Counted from the stretch's first letter, positions 11,361-24,141 are shown. The stretch: 64,000 bases of DNA from Cristatella mucedo (GCA_009760855.2 WPIO01000009.1:4856001-4920000); one strand, 5' to 3'. Notes: a model not told the origin generated them from the letters alone. Program-made: numbers and translations.

Positions 11361-12167
11361 CCTGCAGCATTCACTTTCTGTTAAATCAGATGAGTTCATT
11401 GCTGTACAGAGTCGCCGGTATAGCATGCTTGCTTGGTGCCTTGACATTTTCTTATAACTTGCACTGTGTTTACGTGTAAGCAGATGGGCTCTCTTTCTTG
11501 CGGTGTCGTGGGGTATTCTTTTCATAGATCGCTGCAGCTGCGGTCGGCAGCTCATTGTGTTGCTCGTTGTCGAAATCTATGTATTGAACCACTGTTGGCA
11601 ATCGACAGTGTCGATGCACCAACCCCCCCCCCCCCCCACTGCGCTGCATGCGATTGGCAGGCAGACAGTTTCCTTGTGATGGACCAACTCAGCATCGTCG
11701 GCCGGCAGCTGTTCAACCGTGCCTGCAGATCGTACCTGTAAACTCGGCGCCAGGGCACTGCACTGCTTGGTTTTTCTGCTGGCCGAGCAGCCGAAAACAT
11801 GGCAAATAGCGTCGCGTAGCTGAAAACTAAATAGTGAGACGCTTGCAGCGCTCGAACAGATGACGAGAGAGAGCGTGTCAGTCACTTAGTCGCTGTCGTT
11901 GTATCGAGTACCCGTCCTCCGCCATTGGACGACAGCCTCGTGGTCGCTAGACGTGTCAGCTGAGCCTTTGTCGGGGCTGCTGCTGCTGGGGGGGGGGGGA
12001 GTCTTCGAATCTGACGATCTTGCGAGCAGCAGCTGGCTGACATTGCCTTCTGGCTCGGGAGCTGCAGCCGCCACCGCGAGCACCGGCTGCTCAGCAGACA
12101 GTGCTCGAAGTGGCAGGGAATCGATTGGTGCAGCCACTGCTGCAGCTTTGCATCGCATTGCTGTGTG

Positions 12168-12207
12168 CTTTGTGTGTGTGTGTGTGTGTGTGTGCGTGCG
12201 TGTGTGT
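12168..12207. repeat. (GT)n microsatellite
   Basis: About 18 GT units with two GC interruptions, about 120 bases upstream of the signal-peptide exon of the sushi gene. Confidence 0.9.
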
Positions 12208-12323
12208 GGTGCTAGTCTCGCATGACTTGCTGCTATGCAGCAGCTTTGTATTTGTCGATGCGTCAATGGTGGAGTAACCGTTTCAGACGTTCTTGCTCGA
12301 CCTGCAAACTCGTGACTGGCGAT

Positions 12324-15300
12324 ATGAACAGGATGGCCGGCATGCAGCTACACTGGCCTGCGGCTGTTTTATGTATCGCGCTTGTGAGCGGTAAGCGTGG
12401 ACCTCGGGCGCCAGCGGCGCAGACAGCTCCTGACCGGGGCATCGTCGGGCTGCATGCACCGTTCGTCTTGCTTGCGCAGTGTGCATCCTGCTTTGCGCAG
12501 CGTGCATCTTCGGTCCCCCCCCCGTCAGGCCCTGGTAGCAGCTGAAATTCGTTGAATTCATCCATTCCGTGGCACCAACTTTTCGCCGGCTAATAGTGCG
12601 ATGCCCGTCGGTTGGCACCGTGGTGGCGGCCGGATGTGATCCTTACCCCAGGCGTGCGACTGAGCCACTGGCAGCTTCCTCCCCACGTGACGCACGTATC
12701 TGTACGGGCATCCCAAATGCTGTCCACCGTGATAAGCTGTCGAGAAGCCTGGCTTGTTAAGCGCTCGCCAGCTTTCATTCTCGAGCTGTCGTATTCCCGG
12801 CTGTCATGCAAGAACCAGTGTGCGGTGACCTCGACCTTTGAGTAGCTGCGTGACGGCGACTCCTTAAAGGGTGCAGCGATCTTTTGTGTATCTGCATGGC
12901 TTACAAGAATTGGAGGCAGGTTATTTTGCAGCCTTTCCAGCAGCTGGATTTTTTCTTTTTTGTCTTAAAAGCCATCCTCTGCTACCTACGTCAGAGTGGA
13001 AGCACTTTTGTTTCCAAATATTGTTTTGCAAAAGAGATTTCGCCCTGGCTAGCTCGCTGCTAGCAAGGGAAAGACTATAATTTATAATAAAAAAAAAAGA
13101 TTGTAAAACAAGCAGCTGCTGCTGCCCACCCGGTCGCATAGCATGCCGCAAGCCTCAGGTGCAGACTGTCGGCTGACCGCCCATGTCGGGACGCCACCCC
13201 CACCACCAACCTCCCCCCATAGAGAGCCGGGGAAGCAGAAGCAGCCCGGCGTGGCTGCAGCGCATATAGCGGAAATGCTTGTCAGCCGCTTGCTTGGCAG
13301 GTAGCCGGTAAAGAAAAAAGAGCAGAGGCCGGCTGCACGTGAGCATTCGAGACACTCTTTCTCGCACTGTGACTTGAAGAAGAGGCAAGTCGAGCCTCGT
13401 CTCCCTCGGCGTCTCCATAGACGGGTAGGCTTCAGGATTGGTTTGGCCTGCCGCGATCGATGTGAACGTTTTGGTGGTGGCTGGCGCTGCCACTGCCACT
13501 GCTACTGCCACCGAAGCAGCATGCCCTGCTCGTTGGCTTGCTGCCGCTTGGCAGGCAGTCGCTGGGGCGCTGCAAAAGGGCTTCGTCACCGGTTGATTCG
13601 CATTCACTTTGTCGTCCAATCGGTTGCATGCTCCCACGGGATGCGGCCTGTTTATCTGGTCGCCTCATCGGATGTGCGGCTGACCGTGGCTCAATTGGCG
13701 TCGTAGCGCTGCACCTGGGAGCACTGGCGGTGTCACTCCTCGTTCCGCTCGGGTGACCGAGCTTCCGGATCTTTATCGATCATGCACCCGTGGCATTTGC
13801 ATGCAGCGGCAGCGGAGGGCCGTTTTTGTGTCATTCGCTTACCGAACCGAGCCGAACGGGCCCCTCCTGCTTGGTTTTTGCGTGTGCCTGGAAGCGCTGA
13901 ACACAAGACCCAACCGGCTCGAGCGAGGACCCAACCGGCTCGAGCAAGGCTGGCCGAGCCACAGCCGTAGCTGTCACTCGATACTTGCGTCGTCTGCAGT
14001 CTGCTGGACTTGCTGCAGCAGGCCGTGCTCCATGCCATGCCACTGCCTCCCCGAAGCTGTATCCCCCACACAGCGAGCAAGTTGTACATGCTGCCAATGA
14101 TGAGCTATGCCACTCATCCACTCCCCCCCCCCCGACCGGCATGGGACGGCGATGGCGGCGTGCCTCTCAATGGCCATGCTTCCTGCAGTGCTTATCATGT
14201 CGTGGAAAGTGTTCGGCATTTCATTTGCTCTCAGAGGCTTGCCCTCCTCTGGATCTTATCCCCAGATTCAAGGTTCACAAACTCCACGATGCGACTCGTC
14301 GGTGAAGTTTGTCGGTTTGAGTTCTAAGGTTTTGTCGCTCACTTTTAGGTCTCTTCATTCTATGGCTCCAGCCTATCTGTCAGATATACTACCCCATCAG
14401 GCCAAGCATCGTACCACCCGCTTTTCGGAATCCAACAGTCTAGAAATACCTCATACAAACCTTAAATCCTTTGGAGACCGTGCATTTAGTTCATATGCTC
14501 CCAAAGCCTGGAACTCCCTCCCGACCTGCGTCAGAACATCCCCTGACCTGACCACATTTAAAAGGAACCTAAAAACACACCTATTTAGGACAGCATTTAG
14601 TGGGTCCCTGTGATTCGTCCTTGATGTGCTTATGCGTGCTGACACTGTGCATGCTGCCACTAACCACATTTGCATGCTGACCCTGTGCATGTCACCCCTA
14701 ACCATATTATTCATTTCGTTTGTTTTTTTCAAGCATGATTTTACTTACCATTCAATTGCATTTCACTTTACAGCAAATGTAAAGCGCCTAGAGAGAGATT
14801 AAGTTCTCTGAGGGCGCTTTATCAAGTGAATTATTAATATTATTATTATTATTATTAAACAGTGGGCTTTGTTGCCCACCGCCAGCAGGAGGATTGGCGT
14901 CCGCCCGCAGTCTTCTGCCTGCATTCTGGGTGGCCGATCGGGCTGCTTTGACTATGAACTGCTAACTAGAGGCCAGCTAGCTGAGTGAATGGTGTCCTCT
15001 CTTCGGTGAGAGTAGGGATTGGAGTGAAGAAAGCCTTTGGTAGGCATCTCTTCTGGCTGTATTTGTTCCTGCGGCTGTGTAGCTTGCCGACATCCTCACT
15101 AAGCTGCGTAATGACTTCTTTGAGTTCCCGGCACTCTCTCGGCGGTCCCTTTTCATTCTCTGACTTTGGCCTAACTATCCGAAATCCTTCCTAGTCGGTT
15201 GAGACTGCCCCGTTCGACCGAGTGAACTGTCGGTAAAATTTTAGCCCACCTGCTTGATCATGTGGTTGAGCGTTGAATCTGGAGGCGGTGTGAGAAGTGT

Positions 15301-18300
15301 GAAATGTGAGAAATGTGCAGAAGTGAGAATGGCGACTCGTAGGTGATGTCATGTGACCAAGCAGTGAGGGTGCACGAAAGAATCCAAAGGGTGTCGGAGT
15401 CGTGGGCCAAGTCGGACGAAGCAAAATCCACACCTTGGTAGTGTGCCTCGTGTTTGCATGCCTGTCTGAGTGCGGAAACAACAGAGCCGCTGAAAGATCT
15501 GTGATTCACACATCGGTTCAGAGGCTCTGCTAGCCCGTTGATCGCATTGGGCATGCACACCGACCATTTGGAGCTGTTGCATCATGCAATGCTGGACTGG
15601 CACTCGCTAGCCACAGTGCTTGCCCTGTTGCGAGGTTGAGGTCTCTCCGTGGGGTACCACTGCATCGGTTTTGGCATTTAGCCGTACAGCCAGCTAGCTA
15701 GCTATCGAGGCAGAACGTGTGTACGAGCCTCGATTATGCCTGCAGACGTGCGTCTGGTGCATGGATGGTGTGGGCTGCCATCCAAGTGATACTTGTGCTT
15801 ATGCGTGCTGACACTGTGCATGCTGCCACTAACCACATTTTCATGCTGACCCTGTGCATGTCACCCCTAACCATATTATTCATTTCGTTTGTTTTTTTCA
15901 AGCATGATTTCACTTACCATTCAATTGCATTTCACTTTACAGCAAATGTAAAGCGCCTAGAGAGAGATTAAGTTCTCTGAGGGCGCTTTATCAAGTGAAT
16001 TATTATTATTATTATTATACATGTAGCTTGTAACTATTTCTTAGCTGACGATTTTGTGATTTCTGTGAGTGGCTGTGGACAGAATAGGGGTGCGTTGTCG
16101 TCCTATGAACATATTGCAGACAGATTGCGAGTGCGGCAGGTAGTGGAGCCCATAGACCACTTGCCCAGAGACGTCTGGCTTGATGTCTTCCTTTCACGCA
16201 CTGTCTTTTAGGGGCCTCCCCACATGCAAAAGCTTGCAAGGTCTCGTGCCCTACACCTCAGACTACTATGCCTCTCAGATGGACCATCGTTGAGACGTCT
16301 GTTCTTGGCAACAATAAGGTGAGCCGAAAGTCGAGTGTGGTGCTGACTCGCTGCTCGCTATCTGCTCGTGCAGTGTTTGCCTTTGATCGTGCACTCCATC
16401 CAACTGCGTGTTTCCGTGTCCGTGCGCTGGGATCGCTGGGACGCATGCAAGCTTGGTTCTCTGCCACGAGCAGCAAGCAGCAGCCAGGCTGCTGCTTGCT
16501 ACTCGTGCCTGCGAATCTTGTGCATAAGTATTGTGGTGTTTGTTTGTCCTTGGTTGCCTGCCCGGAGCCTGCCATCTTTAGGCATGACTAAAGGCCATGA
16601 TTCTCTATAAAATATGTAACGCGCGCTTCCTGCGTTTAAATCATATTCTGATCGTTTGTGCTTAGCGAATTGTTGTACTTGATCATATTAATAGTAATGA
16701 GACATTTGTATAGCGCCCAAAGAGAATCAATTCTCTTTCCTGGCACCTTACACAGAGGCATTGCCTGTAATCGGTCTCGTTGTTACTCGCTAGCATAGTC
16801 ATATCAAGTAGCTGGCACTGCCTGATGGTGCTGCACAATTTCCGTCAGTGGACGACAAACGGCAGAAGGTTACAATCACGTGTTAGTTTGTTGTCGTGCC
16901 ACTCATTCTTATGTTGTGTGTGTTTATCTCAATTGTAAGAAGTAGTAGATGTGATGCTGGTCTAACGGTACAGTTGCTAGTAGATCGGCATGAGCTGCTG
17001 CTGCTGATGATAATAATAATACTATATTTTTATAGCACCCACAGAGAACTTAATCTATTTTTAGGCACTTTGCATTTGTTGTAAAGGAATCATGATCAAA
17101 TCGCTGTATTATCACAATGCTCGGCATTTTGTGGCCCCAGGTTTGAGAATTCCCTTGTCTGTATCTAGGCTTTTGCCGGCTCTTTAGCCCATATGTAATC
17201 ATAATATGCTAATAATAAAAATAGTCGACCATTTAGACTGTTCTCTAATAGAACTAGATTTCTTTGTGGGTGCTTTAATAAGCTGGAAAAATAGCATCTT
17301 AGCTGGTTAGTGATAATGTGCACATTTTAGCTCGCACAAGCACACAAAAGACAATACACGTGTACCCAGCTAATTTTGTGTGGAATTGGTGGGGTTTCGA
17401 CTTCTTTTCAAGTGTTAAGGTGGAATGTCAAGAAAATACCTATAGAATTTGTCCGACAATCAAATATGTGTTTATGGTACCTTTCGAAAGACAAATATAT
17501 TAAAACTGGGATCGGAAGTTCTGGCGACTTCCACATGAAAGAAAAATCGGTTATGCCAACCACGTCTATTCCGAATGTAAACCAGAAGCAGCAAATCTAC
17601 AAATAAAAAATTTGCCGATCTCTGCATCATATGCGACTTGTATCCCAACTTGTCGAACCTTGATAGATCGCTATAGATGCTTGAAGCTTGTTGAGGTCCA
17701 TACTTGTGACTTTTATCCAACTTCATTTCCAGCTCGGTTGGTGCCTTGTAAATTAAATAACTCAACTAATAATGTTTCAGGTATCGGAATGAAATTTGAA
17801 ATGCGAGTTCAGCTCTGCTTTGTCTACCCTAGTTTTTAGTAGTTTTGATTTCGGTTTGATACATTTGGCTGTATACGTCATCAAACGTCCTGGAGCTTTA
17901 TGTTCCGTAATCGTGGACATATAGAACCAATTGTGCCTCAAAAAAGTAGACTAGACTGTGCTGCTGCCAATGAGCTCTTGTTGGTGAGTCAGTCTGTCAG
18001 TGAGAGCCGATTCTCTGACCAATCTTCGCCATGCAGCATCCGGTGGTCGACCACCTTTAGCCTAAAATGTGCCGTTATTTGTTGTGTTATGTTACCATCA
18101 CTCGATCGCTCTGCTTCAGTGACATGGCTATTCGGTCAGCTTTTGCTAGCAGTGCTCCTGAGCGACTGCAGCTAGCCAGCTCCAGTCTCACAGAGGTGCC
18201 CTCCGCCCGTGGGACGGTGCTGTGCCTTCACTGGGGGAGGGGGCCGGCGGCAACGCTCAGTGTTTCTACGGTGCTGCTTTTTTTTAGACATCCGTCATTG

Positions 18301-21177
18301 TGCCTGGCACAATGGTGCAGTTTGCCTGCGGCAAAGACGACGAAGAGGCTACCTACCCGGTCTATGACATGGACGGCGAAGAGAAGCTGATGTGCCTGTG
18401 CACCGGCGCTTGGAGCGACCAGCAGCCCACGTGCAGGCTGCGCCACCAGCCGCTCACCACCGGCCCGCCAGGTGCCTGACCGACCTTGCGATCCCTTGCG
18501 AGGCGATGCGCGCTCTCACGGCTGCGCATCGCTGCTCCGTAGCACCAGCCTGTGCTTTCTCTACTGCTGTGGCCGGAAGCAGCCGTGCTTGGTTGCTGCT
18601 GCAGCCAAGAAAGGCTGAGGCTGCCGAATTTTTTACCTAATGCTTTGCCGGTGGCGAGCTTCTGTGAGTGAGTGCCTTGTCCATGCCTGTAGCTTTCGTC
18701 TAGCAACGAGGCGTGCATTGTCTGTCGAAGAAAGCCCAGGGTTCCGTGGCGTACACGGCAACGTCGGTGCGTGTGTCGTCGTCGTCGTAGTACGGGCAAG
18801 ACATGGTCGGACGGCAAACCGTAGCCGCTCTTTAATCATCCCAATTAATCATCTTACTAGATTCGCTCTTTTCCTCTTCTTCGGGCATTATGCAGTCGTG
18901 CAGCAGAGCGACAATGGGGAGGAATGAGTGAGGAGGACCAAAGGTTCGCGAGGCGACTGCGGGCTGACAAGAAAGAATTCGGCCCGGAAATAGCACGGAT
19001 AAAGTTGAGGAGGGGAAGTTGGGGCGAGGGAAGCTGTAGCTGTGAGGGCTCGTCTCCGCCTGCGAATGATGCTTGCTGCCAATGCGTGCACATGACAAGA
19101 CGCTCTCTGTGGATGAAAAAGGCATCGCCAAGGACAGATTGACTGCATAGCGAGTGCAACGCACGACAGCTGGGCTGACTGAACGATTGCTGTTGCAACG
19201 ATTTGTCGTACGAGCAGCCATGGCCGAGGCCAGACAAAAAACGTCGATAAATGAGCTGAGAAATATCGCCGACCTTTTTGGAGGGGAGCGCTTGCAGTGT
19301 CACATCCCAGCGCATCTACTACGCTGAGCATGTATACCATTCCTGCTGCTGTGGACATCTAGCACGATCACGTGCCCATAGTAAGATAGGGGCAGTCTCG
19401 CAATTCTCCGGGTGTTTGTGCTGCTCAAAACGCGTGCAGCAACCCTTTTAGTCTTGAGAGTTTCTTAATGGGTTAGTGCCGTAGCCGGCGCTGCCCACCA
19501 TGTAGGGCTTGCTGGCACTTGCCGCCTGTTGTAGGTAGGAGCCGGACTGTTGATGTCATATGAACTGCCCAGTAAGCGATAGCCGGAGGTCTGACCTACC
19601 GTCGATCTGCCGATCCCATCTTCTCAAAAATCGGTGTGTAAGTCAGATCATGTGCATAGCGTGACTGGTTGAAGTTTTAGTTATTCAAAAAAAACTGTTT
19701 TGTGGCTGTAGGCTGCAAAACTGTTTTACGATGTGTCTCGTGACATTTCTTGCACTGCAGTATACAAGAATCTGACTTCTTTTATCTGGGATTCATGGGG
19801 AAATTAGTGAGTGTTGAGAAGCAGCATTGTATGCTGAATATTTTCTATTCCACTGGCGCATCAGTTATGATGATGTGTGTGATTGTAAATGCCAAGTGTT
19901 CTAATAATAAGAATAATAATAATGCACTTGACAAAGCGCCCTCAGTGAACTCAATCTCTTTCTAGGCGCTTTGCGTTTGCTCCAAAGGGAAACGCGATTG
20001 AACAGTGAGTAATATCATGCTCGATAAACAACATGAATAGCATGGTTAGGAGTGACATGCACAGGGTCAGCATGCAAGTGTGGTTAGTGGCAGCATGCAC
20101 AGTGTCAGCATGCATAAGCACACGAAGGACGAATCACAGGGACCCACTAAATGCTGTCCTAAATAGGTGTTTTTTAAGCTCTTTTTAAATGTGGTCAAAC
20201 CACGGCATGTTCTGACGCAGGTTGGGATGGAGTTCCAGGCTCTGGGAGCATACGAACTAAATGCTCGGTCTCCAAAGGATTCTACTTGGGGTGTTCTTGG
20301 GGTGCCGGGGTCGCATGTGCCGGCAGTCAGTCAGTCGTGTTCAGCAGCGGCAGCACTGTAGTGCTAAGCCAAGTCCTCACAACTGTGTCGCAGTCTAGTG
20401 ATAATTTCAACCTGTCTTGTAGCGGAAGACGTCAGGGGTGACAGCTTGACAAAAGATGCAATGACGATTATCGTCATTGTCGGTGCTGTGGTGACCTTTC
20501 TGGTGTTTGCGACTTTCGTTTTTGTCGTTGTTGCAAGACGCTGGTATCCTAGCGACTGCAACAGGAGAAGGAGGCTGCTGCAGACCACTGTTGAGGATGC
20601 TTGCCCGTCGGACTACCACGACAGCGACCGTGATCTGCTCGTGGCGGCAGCTGCCGCTGCCCACCTGCGTTGTGCACCCTATGTAGCCCCTCCGCCGTCA
20701 TACGAAGAGTCGATGGTGGACGTTCAGCGCGGTAGCTTGTACGCTTCTTACACGGACGACGACTGCAGCAGCGATCTGCGATTCGTGAACTCCTTCCGGG
20801 CCTATCGACCCCTTGTCGGCGCCGTCATGGAGCCAGCACTGGTCTCGACGATGTCTTCGCTTGCCGATGCCGGGCTTGACACTCGCTCATTAGGTGCTCA
20901 GTCGGCTGTTACCTCGGGCGCATACTGTGCTAACCGCTGCCGTGGGCATCGTGGTGCATATGCCGGTACTGTGCCTGGTGGCAATGACACGGTGTCCGAA
21001 ATCTTACCGTGTGATGCAACTTCTGCCAGCGATGCGTCGACGTTCGTCACTCTGAGCACTTATGATGGCACGAACTCGTCATCGCGTGCCTCCGGCTTGG
21101 TGTGCAGCCTTGTGTCGGCTGCAGCAGCAGCAGACGCCCAGAGTGACTGTCCTGGCACTGCCGACAGAACCTCCTGA
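12324..21177 (+). CDS. Sushi (CCP) domain type I membrane protein with PPSY tail motif, SUSD6-like layout
   Basis: Five predicted exons: 12324-12390, 14235-14301, 16279-16318, 18288-18471, 20423-21177. Junction phases run 1, 2, 0, 1 without conflict and give 370 residues. Residues 1-22 are a signal peptide (core AAVLCIALVS) ending at a GTAAGC donor. One CCP domain follows, about 25-107: ACPPLDL, MVQFAC, LMCLCTGAW and PTC. Its C1-C2 spacing of 46 residues is long, and there is an extra cysteine in MCLC. NKT at 57-59 is an N-glycosylation sequon. The membrane segment is 134-156 (TIIVIVGAVVTFLVFATF...), followed by ARRW. The roughly 214-residue tail has PPSY at 210-213, a WW-domain ligand motif, and is rich in S/T/A. 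The same order in vertebrate SUSD6 recruits WW-type ubiquitin ligases, so a role as membrane adaptor is inferred. The two small exons (67 and 40 nt) rest on phase and splice signals. An alternative that ends exon 2 at 14272 and skips exon 3 also keeps frame. Confidence 0.72.
14326..14858 (+). mobile_element. Family A L2/CR1-like retrotransposon, 5'-truncated
   Basis: It begins 24 bases after the exon 2 donor of the sushi gene. It encodes the RT C-terminal tail: VLSLTFRSLHSMAPAYLSD, RFSESNSLEIP, APKAWNSLP, FKRNLKTHLFRTAF. The 3' untranslated part follows, then the hairpin AAAGCGCC...GGCGCTTT and (TTA)n at 14831-14858. The frame runs to its natural stop, so this is a young truncated copy. Nearly identical tail sequence stands at 15790-16018. 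Confidence 0.9.
15790..16018 (+). mobile_element. Family A tail-only copy
   Basis: About 225 bases matching 14625-14858 with only a few differences, from TGTGCTTATGCGTGCTGACA through the hairpin to (TTA)n. It is a severely 5'-truncated insertion inside intron 2 of the sushi gene. Confidence 0.9.
16465..16507. repeat. Near-perfect 43-base inverted repeat
   Basis: CACGAGCAGCAAGCAGCAGC pairs with GCTGCTGCTTGCTACTCGTG across a three-base centre, with one mismatch. It lies in intron 3 of the sushi gene. The stem is about 20 bp, short for an animal microRNA precursor. Confidence 0.85.
16688..17085 (-). mobile_element. Two hairpin-tail remnants of SINE-1 / family A
   Basis: Bases 16688-16755 and 17007-17085 each read, on the plus strand, (TAA)n, TTTGTATAGCGCCC or similar, AGAGAA..AAT..TCT, GGCAC. 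They are decayed minus-strand tails. Between them nothing is recognised; a further faint tail is at 17205-17275. Confidence 0.6.
19905..20295 (-). mobile_element. Family A 3' end, minus strand
   Basis: Plus-strand order is (TAA)n at 19902-19921, hairpin, 3' untranslated part, then (on the minus strand) the RT C-terminus with ARSFGD-like and APRAWNSIPT-like text up to about 20290. It sits in intron 4 of the sushi gene and ends about 130 bases before the transmembrane exon. Confidence 0.8.
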
Positions 21178-21379
21178 TCTGAAGAACAGTGGCCATGCTC
21201 TCCATTTGTTCGTCCAATGCAGTCAGCATAATGGCATTGCTTCAAGTGTCTCACGAAGTCATGTTGCAGTATGCATTTCTGTACACTATCATGATTTGTG
21301 TTTTGTATGCTATTGAGCACTATAAAGTCACCAGTGGCCGACATCTCATGCTGTTTGTGGCATAAATACTATTATATGT

Positions 21380-21860
21380 TGTCACTGCCTAGCATTGAGA
21401 TCGTTATTTGATCTGTGGAGAAGAGACTTGGTAGTGGTCGGTTCAACTGAACGGCATTGCTCTGGTGTAGTGCTGCTGCTGCTGTTGGACTTCTGCTTGA
21501 GCTACAACCATCAGCAACTCTACTTTTGTTTCCAAGCCATGCCTGATTCGTCGGGTTTCGCACAAATTTCCAAGGATTATTTGTATCTTCTTATTAGGTC
21601 GATCTATCGGACATCTGCTGTCCGACTTTGTGAGACTTCCTTTCTGTTGTTGTTCCTATGCGTGGTGCCCCTTCCCCCTGCTCGCTCACATGCATCAGAT
21701 GTCACTCCCTCGATTTTCTCTTGCTTGTTAACTTCTACTGCTTGTCTCAGCATATCTGACCATATGCTCTCTGAAGTATGTATCCCGTTGGGTATAAAGA
21801 ATTTTCTCGGAATCTCGAAGAGCTTCAAGAGCCTTGGTGCCGATGCAGCTTAAGAGATAT
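21380..21860 (+). mobile_element. Possible LINE endonuclease remnant
   Basis: The frame around 21680-21850 contains FSCLLTSTACLSISDHMLSE. This recalls the end of an apurinic endonuclease domain (S-D-H motif) and a following linker, as in the family A copy at 61430. The match is short, and this could equally be the 3' untranslated region of the sushi gene. Confidence 0.3.
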
Positions 21861-22109
21861 ATCTTCCAAATAACGACTTCCTTGCCACCTTTGATTAATA
21901 CTTAATCTGCCCTCACTGGCCTAATGCACACAGCTCTTTTCAGGTATGTTCTGGACTAGTTTGCAGCTCTGACCAAGTACAATGTACCCCCTTGCCAAGA
22001 CAAAATGTTTTACTGCTTTGTAAAATAGCTTAGAACACGAAGCGAAAGCGTGGATATGCATAAAATCATAGCTGTATGTCCACCGACTGGCATATGAATA
22101 ATTCATTCA

Positions 22110-22240
22110 TATAATAATATATATATATATATAATAACTCATATTTGTATAGCACCCTAAGAGAACCTAATCTCTATTCAAGCACTTCACTTATGCCACG
22201 GGGCACGAGCCCACGAGTCATCGAATACATTTATCTTGAC
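22110..22240 (-). mobile_element. SINE-1 copy with (TA)n
   Basis: (TA)n at 22117-22132, then TTTGTATAGCACCCTAAGAG..AATCTCTATTCAAGC and CACGGGGCACGAGCCCACGA. On the minus strand this is a tRNA-like head followed by the LINE-type hairpin tail. Confidence 0.65.
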
Positions 22241-22304
22241 ATCGGTCATTGTTGGTTGTACCAATCCGTCTTAGCTAAAGAAAAAAAAGTAGCTGATTTT
22301 ACGG

Positions 22305-22455
22305 CTTCATTTGAATAGTAGCAGAAGAGCCTTCTTAATGGCTATCACTGCCGCTTGCAGTTGGCAATTAAGGATCGCTCACAACTAGATTTGAACCCAC
22401 GACCGGGGACACCGTCGGGAAGAGCCAGCGCCTTACCTCCTGGGCTTTCACGGCA
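22305..22455 (-). mobile_element. SINE-2 copy, diverged
   Basis: Plus strand reads AGCAGAAGAGCCTTCTTAAT, CCGCTTGCAGT, then ATTTGAACCCACGACC, the complement of a B-box-like element. Same order as 290-450. Confidence 0.65.
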
Positions 22456-22689
22456 CATTTAAGCTAACGTAACGTAGTGGAGTCGCGGATGCCCACTTAA
22501 AAAAATGCCGAGTTCGACGACCAACCACCTCTTTAACTCCAGCTAAGTGAGCACCTTTCGCTGCAGTCATTTCGGCAATCTAGCCGATTCCTAGCTGTAG
22601 CTTTTTTGAGAACTTACGCAACTTCTGACTGTCTCTCCCTTTTGCCGTTGTTATCAAAGACACTAGAACCGGCTAAACTCTTACATCCA

Positions 22690-23640
22690 AACTTCATATG
22701 CAGAAAGGAAGTTGCACACGGAATTGGGAGCATATTTCTTCATGGAATCAGCATTCTTGCCAGTGTGCACCAATCTTCTCACGAATACTGACTTAAGTCG
22801 AGTTTCCCTGCCTGTTCTGCTGGATCTCACAGCAGTCTTTGACAGAACTGATCACAACATGCTTCTTAAGAATCCGTCGTCTCGCCACATAACCGACAGT
22901 AGTATGCTACAGTGGTACAGTGGTTTAGGTCTTATCTCAGGGTAGAATTTGAGATATGTCAACAGACAATGGTCATCCAGTGAGGTTTCGAGAAATGGCT
23001 TGTCACGGCTATCCATTTTAGGTGGACTTTTTCATGATGCATACTATCCCCATTGCCGATGCAATTGCCAAGTGCAATTTCAGCTTTCATTTTGCTGCAG
23101 ATGAAACACTTGTGCTTCGAGCCTTCCCGCCTTCTCGCATCTCAATCTTTCGAAGCTCCCAAGGTATTATTGCTTACACGTGCACTTGAATGGCAGCAAA
23201 CTTTCTCAGAGTGAATGACAGACAGTAAAACCCAGCTTACTAATTATGAGCAAACGAAGCATTAGTCCGAAACTGGAAAGTCAAACCCTTCAAATCTGCT
23301 TGACCAGCATATTTCATGCGATCTCTGTATGGAATCTGGGTCTCTTCTTCCATCTCAGCAACATCAAGATTCAGTCAGTCACCATTGGGCCACTACATTC
23401 TCTTGCTCCGGCTTAATTAGTTTCTTATCAGGCATCCTTTTGCGTCGCCAGCTCGTCTGCCCTTCTTCTGTTAGTTGTGTCCTTAACTAACTTTTGACTT
23501 TCTTCGAGACCCTGTCTTCTTTATTTACAACGCTCTCAATGCCTGGAGCTCACAACCGACTGATATGAATGTCCAAATCTCCAGATTTGGTGGCACTCAA
23601 AAAGAAGCTGAAAACCTTCTTTCAGCTCACAACCTTTGCT
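22690..23640 (+). mobile_element. Degenerate non-LTR reverse transcriptase remnant
   Basis: LLDLTAVFDRTDHNMLL at about 22818-22868 corresponds to the LDLSAAFDTIDH box of non-LTR RTs. It is followed by LQWYSGLG with several stops and frame shifts downstream. The copy is dead and too decayed to place in family A or B. Confidence 0.65.
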
Positions 23641-24141
23641 CCGTGATGTGTATAATGCCCTTTGTGTGTTCCGGAGATGTGAACGTTATGACCAAGGGCA
23701 AAAGCGATATACTTTTGCATGGCGGCCCAGTAAAGTGAGTTATTTATTTCCTGTTAGCTATGAGTACTTACATGTGCACGATTCAGGGGCACGTTTCTCA
23801 CAAGGGATCCTACTGACCAGCAACCGTGAGTGTCTTCTTGTATGCTTTGGCATGCTTGTCAAAGCATTACACGTTGCTAATAATTTAGAATTGGTTATTG
23901 GCTATCCAGGAAACCGTAGTCGCACCACCGCAATCAGCAAAAACTGAGAGTCTAGCAGCTGCTTTAATGAGTAGTCCCACTGCATGGTCGATAACTGGCT
24001 GCTAAATTGGCACTTGCTCGCTTTGTGATCGACAAGAAACAATATAGCCAAACAGTCGTTATATCTTTGCACGAAGCATCTTATAAGCCATTTACTGATT
24101 TCTGAAAGTTCTACAAACAGAAATATTTAGAGAAAGATAAT

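Noticed and set aside
10997-11374. 125-residue minus-strand frame with many Cys and Arg
   Set aside because: It overlaps a SINE head and matches no family by eye.
14270-14303. Alternative donor at 14273 for sushi exon 2
   Set aside because: It keeps frame if exon 3 is skipped, but its signal is weaker than GTGAAG at 14302, and the 14301/16279/18288 chain uses better sites. Not excluded.
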